Assembly (NCBI GenBank): GCA_013331265.1
Contig: DUGS01000133.1
Span: 1 to 18,931, forward strand
DNA from: Methanosarcina sp.
GTDB taxonomy: Archaea; Halobacteriota; Methanosarcinia; Methanosarcinales; Methanosarcinaceae
Direction: 5' to 3'
DNA length: 18,931 nucleotides
Positions 14,223-18,931 of this stretch are shown here, one piece after another. The translations under genes were made by a program, and so were the position numbers. The notes beneath the pieces are model-generated. The model made no database searches. It had not been told where the DNA came from and saw only the letters and a program-made list of their open reading frames with translations. How positions within the stretch are numbered: the stretch's first letter is position 1; each line of letters begins with the position of its first letter.

Positions 14223-15059
14223 ATGGACCGTCAGACATACCAGAAAATCTATAGTTCGCTTCATAACTTTGGAGACGTTTTTCGCCTCTCAGAGGAACAT
14301 ACCAGGCCTGCGGGTATGCTTGCCACCGTTCTTAACCAGAAAGTAGTGAAAATGACAAGGTTCAAGCACAGGAAGGTCTATTCCAGAGAAAAGGAACTCT
14401 TTTTGCGGTGGAAGCAGGGGCGGTCTATTCTTGAACTCGCGGAATATACGTATTTTCCTCCGGCCCTCATGGCTTCCCTGATCCTTAAAAACTGTGACCT
14501 GTCCCGAAAAAGCATAAACTGGCTCTTCAAGCACCTTGACTGCATTGAAAACCGCCGTCTGAGGAAAGAGGTCAGAAAAGCTCTCGAAGCAGACTATTTC
14601 TTCTCTCCCCGCGCTCATGAGATGCAGTGCAAAAAAGGCGAAATGGGAGAAGAGATCATCCGCAAATGGCTTGACGACAGGAAAATTTCTTACTGCACTG
14701 AAGCCGAAATAAGGGCTCAGGGAGACGGCAAGACCCCGGACTTTGTCCTTTCAGACCCGATTCCGATAGAGGATCATATGGTAAGATGGATTGAAAGCAA
14801 AGCCCTCTTCGGGGACGATTTCGAACACAAACATTACGCAAAGAAACAGTTCCGGGAATATGCCGACATTTTCGGGGAAGGTATGGTAGTTTACTGGTAC
14901 GGCTACCTGGAAGACCTCAATTCCGAGGACGAAGGCTACCTGATAAAAGACCACAGCTTTTTTGGAGAATATAAAGAGCAGACTGATGAACTGTTCAACT
15001 ATCTTGTGTACTGGGAGTCTCTAGCAAAAAAAGAAGAAAAAAGAGAAAAAACAATATAA
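14223..15059 (+). CDS. TPD-family PD-(D/E)XK nuclease, archaeal homologue of human CDIN1 (C15orf41)
   Basis: A 278-aa protein, nearly the length of human CDIN1 (about 281 aa), the partner of codanin-1 implicated in congenital dyserythropoietic anaemia type I. The N-terminal half (about 1-125) is helical, with helix-turn-helix-like segments (R63-W-K-Q-G-R-S-I-L-E-L-A-E, then P79-P-A-L-M-A-S). The C-terminal nuclease core has G139-E-M-G-E-E-I, T171-P-D173-F (the TPD motif), W189-I-E191-S-K193-A-L-F-G-D, H204-Y-A-K-K-Q209 and a strand F217-G-E-G-M-V-V-Y-W-Y-G. D173, E191 and K193 form the expected metal-binding triad, so the site looks intact. Family knowledge says nuclease-like; the substrate in archaea is not known to me. 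It has its own TATA box and converges on rad50. Confidence 0.88.
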   Translation: MDRQTYQKIYSSLHNFGDVFRLSEEHTRPAGMLATVLNQKVVKMTRFKHRKVYSREKELFLRWKQGRSILELAEYTYFPPALMASLILKNCDLSRKSINWLFKHLDCIENRRLRKEVRKALEADYFFSPRAHEMQCKKGEMGEEIIRKWLDDRKISYCTEAEIRAQGDGKTPDFVLSDPIPIEDHMVRWIESKALFGDDFEHKHYAKKQFREYADIFGEGMVVYWYGYLEDLNSEDEGYLIKDHSFFGEYKEQTDELFNYLVYWESLAKKEEKREKTI

Positions 15060-15127
15060 GAAATTAAATGCATCCTGCTTTTTACTCCTTTTCGTTTCTT
15101 ATGTAGGAAGGACTTTTCAGAGTTATA

Positions 15128-18100
15128 TTAAATCCGTGTAATTGAGGACATATTGGTAAGGGGGTCTTTTTCTACCTGGAAGACGTGGTCTGCCGAATCA
15201 ATCAGGGACTCGTCGTGAGAGACCACTATTATTTGCCCTACCCCGATACTGCGCATCATGTCTATGAGTTTTAAAAGCTGCCTGACATGCCCGCGGTCAA
15301 GGAAAACTGTGGGTTCGTCCAAAATCATTGGAGGAAGCCCGTCTGGCTTATCTCCGCCAAAGCCGAGGGCAAGAAGCCTGTAGATGGCACAGCGCAGGAC
15401 AAGGTTGAAGATTGCACGCTCGCCTCCGCTCAGGAGTTTGGGTTCGAGAGGAGTCCCGTCTTTTCTGTAGACCGTAAGGTTGTATTCGGGGTCAAGTTCG
15501 ATATGAGAATAAGCGTTATTTGTGTACATAAAGCCGAACATCTCATTTAAGAGGACTGAGAGAGCTCCTATGTTCCTTGCCCGCATATCAGCCCGGACGC
15601 GCGTATACGTATTTTCAAGCTCATCGGCGTTATTATATACGGCTTCAAGGTACAGCCTTTTGTTTTCAAGAGCCCTCTGTTCTTCTTTGAGCTCCCTTAA
15701 ACGCTTTAAGCTGTTTTCTATCATGCCGATATCTTTGAGAAAAGTATCCTTTTCGGCAGTTACCCCCCGGATTTTCTCTGCAATATTTGCCTGTGCTTCT
15801 TCAAACTGGGCGCGCTTCTGCTGGAGTTCTGCAAGCTTATTTCCTTCCAGTTTTTCTTGCATCTGCCTTATCCTGTCGCTGCGTTCAAGGATTTCACGGT
15901 CAAAAAAACCTATTTTTTCTGCCAGGTTTTTGATGCCGGTCTCAAGCTCGGAGATTTTATGCCTGACAATTTCCATGCGGAGCAGGTTAGCCTGGAGCTT
16001 TTTTGCCTGCGCAAGAAGCCTTTCGCTTTCGGCATGAGCTTTTTTTGCCTCATCTTCTTTTTTCCGTACAGCTTCAAGGGAAAATTCGAGAGCTTCGAGT
16101 TTTTCTTTTGACAGGGTTTCCTTTTCTGAAAATGCCTTTAGTTTCTCATTAAGCTCTTCAAGCCTCTGCCCGTAATTTTCTATAAGCGCAATAGATGTCC
16201 GGATTTTACCGTTTAGGGATTCTATTTCAGAGGCGTTTTCGGCAAGCTTTCTTTCAAAAACTTTTGCCTCCCTGAGAGCCGTTTCACTTTCACCGTGAGC
16301 TTTTTTTGCCTCATCTTCCTGGTCCTGAAGGGCTTTAATGTCCGAAAGGAGCTGGGTCCCTGCAGTTTCAATTTCCTGTTTCCGCTTATTGAGGTTTTCA
16401 AGCTTCAGGGAATCTTCCTCTATCCGGGCCCTGTGAGTCTCTATTAGTTTTCCGGAAGCTTTTGCTTTTTCAACGAGCTTTTCGATTTCGATATCATAAT
16501 CAGATGCCTGTTTATCCAGTTTTTTTGCATCCTTGAGCCGGTTGAGCTTTTTCTCAAGTTCAGCGTTTTGCAGCTTTATATCCGCAAGTTCCGATGAAAG
16601 TTTTTCTTTTTTCTGTTCGCATTCCTCTGCCGTACATGCGATTTCTGACCCTTTCAACTCCTGCCCGCAGGTAGGGCACTTCCCTTCGGCAAGCAGTTCC
16701 CGGTTTTTACGGAGGCTGTTTTCAATTTCCCTTAAAGTAACCTCAAGCTCCTTTTCTTTTCCGTGCAGCCGGTTTTTGTTTTCCAGTAAAAGCTCGTTGA
16801 AATCCTCCAGGTTTTCGAGCTGGCCCTCAGTAAAGCCGAGAGCCTTCAACTCCGCAAAAACCCCGGACTTCTGCTCCTGAATATCCAGCACTGTTTTTGA
16901 GTTTTCCCTGAGTTCCTGTTCAAGCACTTCAATCTCAGTACTTCCTTTCCGGACTGCGGCTCTGCAGTTTTGCATTTCCGTATCGAGCTCACACAGGCCC
17001 GCATCTCCGGTTTCCTTTTCCTTGAGGGCCAGGCCAAGTTTTGTCGAGACCTCATTTTTCCGGTCTCTGAGGAGGCTTTCCTTTTCTTCAAGTCCCTTTA
17101 TGACTGAAATGATTTCATCAGCAGCCCCAAAACCTGCTTTTTCTCTCAGCCCTATGTTTTCCTCTTCGAGCTGCTTTATATTTGCCCTGAACCCTTCAAT
17201 TTCCTTATTTGCAGCCCCGATGCTGTTTCTGCATTCAACAAGAGTACGCTCATTTTCAGCCTTCTCTTTTTCAAGCTCACGCAATGCCTGTACGACAGTT
17301 TCTTCTTCTTTCAGGAGAAGGGCAAGTTCTTTTGATGCGGCATTCACTTTTTCCCTTGAAGAAGATTCCTCTTTTTCCTGGCGCAAAAGGAGAGGCTCAA
17401 TTTCAATGTCCCCAAAACCACATTCTTCCCTCAAACCGGCATTTTCTTCCCCTAGTTCAAGCAAAACACGCCTTTGAACCTGGACTTCTTCTGAAAAAGT
17501 TTCCTTTTCTTTAAAGCAGCCAGCCTTATCCTCCTGAGATTTATGGATAGCCTGTTTCAAAGCCTCAATTTCTTGAAGGCGTTCCCTGTACTCGGCAATC
17601 TTGATGTCGAGTTCTCCTTTACGTGCAGCCGCAAATTCTTTCTTATCATTAAGGCTATCCAGGGAAGAGTCAGCATCTTTAACCTTTTTCCTGAGCCTAT
17701 TAACGGCTGCAACTGGATCCGTGCTTTCAATTCCCTCGATTTCTGCTTTCACACCTGAGAAGCTGTTTTTTGTATCCCTTTCAAGCCTTCTGACAGCCGT
17801 TTTCGCATAACCTGCCCTTTCGCGGTACTCCTCAAGTTTTCCGAGCTGCAGAAGGTCATCAATCATGCGCTGCCTGTCTTTTGGCTTTGCATTGATAAGG
17901 ACGTCGATTTCTCCCTGCCGGATATACGCGCAGTTCCTGTATGCTTCTTCGTCCATGCTCAGGAGGGCACAGACCTCTTCATAGGTGCGGGTCGCCTGGT
18001 CAACGACGTTTTCCCCATCAGCAAAGAGTACACACCTTGAGCTTGAAGCACTTTCACTTTTTGAAGAGTACCTGAAAGCCTGTTCAAGGAGATACTCATG

Positions 18101-18340
18101 TCCCAGATGTTCAAAGCCGAGGTTGATCTTTGCACTTTCAGCCCCTTTGAAAATCATATCAGCAAGAACAAAGTCCTTTGAAAGGATTTTACTCCCGAAA
18201 AGCCCCATAAAGCAGGCTTCGAGCAGGCTTGATTTTCCGCTACCGTTTACCCCGGAAATTACAGTCACTCCGTCTTCGAAAGTGAAGTCCAGCTTTTTAT
18301 AGCTCCGGATATTTTCTATGTACAGGTTTTTCAGCTTCAC
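15128..18340 (-). CDS. rad50: DNA double-strand break repair ATPase Rad50
   Basis: A 1070-aa SMC-like ATPase that, with Mre11, tethers and processes DNA ends. The N-terminal lobe has Walker A G30-V-N-G-S-G-K-S-S38 and the Q-loop region around R141-Q-G-E. Long coiled coils (about 170-900) flank the zinc hook C555-P-T-C558, where two molecules join through zinc. The C-terminal lobe has the signature L970-S-G-G-E974, Walker B M1005-I-L-D-E1009, D1015 (D-loop) and S1041-H1042. Length exceeds many archaeal Rad50s (about 880-900 aa), partly through two coiled-coil duplications. GTG at 18340 overlaps the upstream stop as GTGA, and GGTGAT precedes it by five bases, indicating translational coupling with mre11. 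It converges on the TPD nuclease with 68 bp between stops. Confidence 0.97.
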   Translation of the reverse strand: MKLKNLYIENIRSYKKLDFTFEDGVTVISGVNGSGKSSLLEACFMGLFGSKILSKDFVLADMIFKGAESAKINLGFEHLGHEYLLEQAFRYSSKSESASSSRCVLFADGENVVDQATRTYEEVCALLSMDEEAYRNCAYIRQGEIDVLINAKPKDRQRMIDDLLQLGKLEEYRERAGYAKTAVRRLERDTKNSFSGVKAEIEGIESTDPVAAVNRLRKKVKDADSSLDSLNDKKEFAAARKGELDIKIAEYRERLQEIEALKQAIHKSQEDKAGCFKEKETFSEEVQVQRRVLLELGEENAGLREECGFGDIEIEPLLLRQEKEESSSREKVNAASKELALLLKEEETVVQALRELEKEKAENERTLVECRNSIGAANKEIEGFRANIKQLEEENIGLREKAGFGAADEIISVIKGLEEKESLLRDRKNEVSTKLGLALKEKETGDAGLCELDTEMQNCRAAVRKGSTEIEVLEQELRENSKTVLDIQEQKSGVFAELKALGFTEGQLENLEDFNELLLENKNRLHGKEKELEVTLREIENSLRKNRELLAEGKCPTCGQELKGSEIACTAEECEQKKEKLSSELADIKLQNAELEKKLNRLKDAKKLDKQASDYDIEIEKLVEKAKASGKLIETHRARIEEDSLKLENLNKRKQEIETAGTQLLSDIKALQDQEDEAKKAHGESETALREAKVFERKLAENASEIESLNGKIRTSIALIENYGQRLEELNEKLKAFSEKETLSKEKLEALEFSLEAVRKKEDEAKKAHAESERLLAQAKKLQANLLRMEIVRHKISELETGIKNLAEKIGFFDREILERSDRIRQMQEKLEGNKLAELQQKRAQFEEAQANIAEKIRGVTAEKDTFLKDIGMIENSLKRLRELKEEQRALENKRLYLEAVYNNADELENTYTRVRADMRARNIGALSVLLNEMFGFMYTNNAYSHIELDPEYNLTVYRKDGTPLEPKLLSGGERAIFNLVLRCAIYRLLALGFGGDKPDGLPPMILDEPTVFLDRGHVRQLLKLIDMMRSIGVGQIIVVSHDESLIDSADHVFQVEKDPLTNMSSITRI
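16035..16318 (-). repeat. Rad50 internal duplication with 23-bp exact repeat
   Basis: Plus-strand 16035-16057 and 16296-16318 are identical over 23 bp and lie 261 bp (87 codons) apart. They code for E-D-E-A-K-K-A-H, at residues 675-682 and 762-769. Flanking residues also align (E-S-E-x-x-L-x-x-A-K), showing a duplicated coiled-coil segment distal to the zinc hook. Confidence 0.8.
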
Positions 18341-18931
18341 AGGTAATCACCAAGGTTATACTGTCTGGGAACGGCAGTTTTTTCTTTTCTTTTTTTCTGG
18401 CTCTGCTTTACCGGTTTTGCGGCTTTATCCGGAGCCCTGACAGGCTTCTCGTCCAGAGTTTTTTCATCCGCAAGTTTTTCGTCCGGAAGTTTTTCATCCG
18501 GAAGATTTTCGGTTTTGCCCCCAGCCTCTGTTTCTGGACTGGCTTCTACCCCGAACCCAAAAATCTTCCCAGCTACCGCTTCTGTTTTATTTCCTGCATC
18601 TTTACCCGGTGCAGCTCTTTCTCCATGTTCTTCAGGCTGGATTTCTCCACTATTTTCGGGTTGGATTTCTTCGGGGGTTCCGGAAATTTCAGAAATAGGA
18701 TCAGGGGATTCAAAAATATTATCGAGAGACTCATTAAGAGATTCAGACCTTTGAATTCTCACAGGAGCCTGCAGGATTTCAGATTTTCCGGCAACTGCCA
18801 CCGCAAACTCCGTCTCCTCGGCAGGTTCGGGAGTTTCAAGCTGCTCAGCCGCACCTGCCGACATGAATTCTTCAGGCTCTCCGACTGTGGCAGAACTGGC
18901 AGTGCCAACAGGAATAACAGGGCTGACAGGA
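18337..18931 (-). CDS. mre11: Probable Mre11 C-terminal region (5' part outside window)
   Basis: The frame is open to the right edge, so only the last 197 or so codons are seen; the internal ATG at 18864 is unlikely to be the start. The visible part is rich in Glu, Pro, Ala and Lys, probably disordered, and contains DEKL-type repeats coded by a 15-bp tandem repeat. It ends in a basic patch (K-K-R-K-E-K) and then Q-Y-N-L-G-D-Y-L. The nuclease domain of Mre11 is not in the window. The name rests on the universal archaeal mre11-rad50 gene order, the four-base overlap with rad50, and the expectation of a flexible acidic tail. The last eight residues resemble a PCNA-interacting peptide (Q-x-x-L-x-x-aromatic-L). 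Confidence 0.65.
   Translation of the reverse strand, partial: PVSPVIPVGTASSATVGEPEEFMSAGAAEQLETPEPAEETEFAVAVAGKSEILQAPVRIQRSESLNESLDNIFESPDPISEISGTPEEIQPENSGEIQPEEHGERAAPGKDAGNKTEAVAGKIFGFGVEASPETEAGGKTENLPDEKLPDEKLADEKTLDEKPVRAPDKAAKPVKQSQKKRKEKTAVPRQYNLGDYL
18346..18351 (-). promoter_or_regulatory. Shine-Dalgarno GGTGAT for rad50, inside the mre11 coding end
   Basis: On the minus strand GGTGAT encodes the Gly-Asp of the final L-G-D-Y-L of the upstream protein. It lies five bases before the rad50 GTG start, so these bases serve both protein coding and initiation. It supports GTG over later in-frame starts. Confidence 0.7.
18451..18510 (-). repeat. Four-copy 15-bp in-frame tandem repeat in the mre11 tail
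   Basis: Units at 18451-18465, 18466-18480, 18481-18495 and 18496-18510 are imperfect copies (plus-strand examples ATCCGCAAGTTTTTC and GTCCGGAAGTTTTTC). They encode five-residue repeats of the type Leu-Pro-Asp-Glu-Lys, ending in L-D-E-K. The period keeps frame, so copy-number change would alter only tail length. Confidence 0.8.

Noticed and set aside
14066..14254. 62-codon ORF before the TPD nuclease gene
   Set aside because: Overlaps the nuclease start and contains the predicted TATA box, so most of it would not be transcribed; composition is AT-driven.
15287..18302. Several long plus-strand ORFs opposite rad50
   Set aside because: Mirror frames of a Glu/Lys/Leu-rich coiled-coil gene, giving Ser/Phe/Leu-rich translations without motifs; rad50 itself is unambiguous.

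Overview
The window looks like chromosomal DNA from a methanogenic archaeon, most likely Methanosarcina or a close relative. Supporting signs: an archaeal-type oligosaccharyltransferase (AglB with WWDYG and TIxE motifs), an archaeal short-form PRPP synthase, a TrkA-N/DHH fusion, a TPD/CDIN1-type nuclease, a Rad50 with a CPTC zinc hook, GGTGAT/GGAGG ribosome-binding sites in front of GTG and TTG starts, TTTATATA-like promoter boxes, and long AT-rich intergenic regions. The genus is inferred from general resemblance, not from a search.

Layout. Positions 2-1222 (+) hold the 3' part of an AT-rich, accessory-looking gene for an Mrr-type nuclease domain, an eight-ligand zinc finger and a C-terminal membrane segment. 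Tail-to-tail with it is a two-gene minus-strand operon: wecB (UDP-GlcNAc 2-epimerase) followed by a GT4-like glycosyltransferase. An 848-bp AT-rich gap precedes aglB (4291-6792, +), which transfers glycans to protein asparagine. These three genes form a surface-glycan neighbourhood.

A TrkA-N/DHH/DHHA1 protein (7180-8646, -) converges on aglB. Its stop codon sits inside a five-copy 15-bp repeat. A 705-bp divergent intergenic region carries a tandem 20-bp element. Next is a plus-strand metabolic run: nnr (NAD(P)HX repair), a 61-aa conserved-looking small protein, moaC (molybdopterin synthesis) and prs (PRPP synthesis).

The right third has a 241-aa protein with a five-Cys N-terminus and a charged tail, then a 278-aa PD-(D/E)XK nuclease of the TPD family (the archaeal counterpart of human CDIN1). 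The latter converges on the minus-strand pair mre11 (C-terminal part only, cut by the right edge) and rad50. The last residues of the putative Mre11 resemble a PCNA-interacting (PIP) peptide. Rad50 has two internal coiled-coil duplications.

Best second-look items: the TPD nuclease beside mre11-rad50, the candidate PIP box on Mre11, the FYVE/RING-spaced zinc finger on a membrane Mrr protein, the stop-codon-containing 15-bp repeat array, and the tandem element upstream of nnr.
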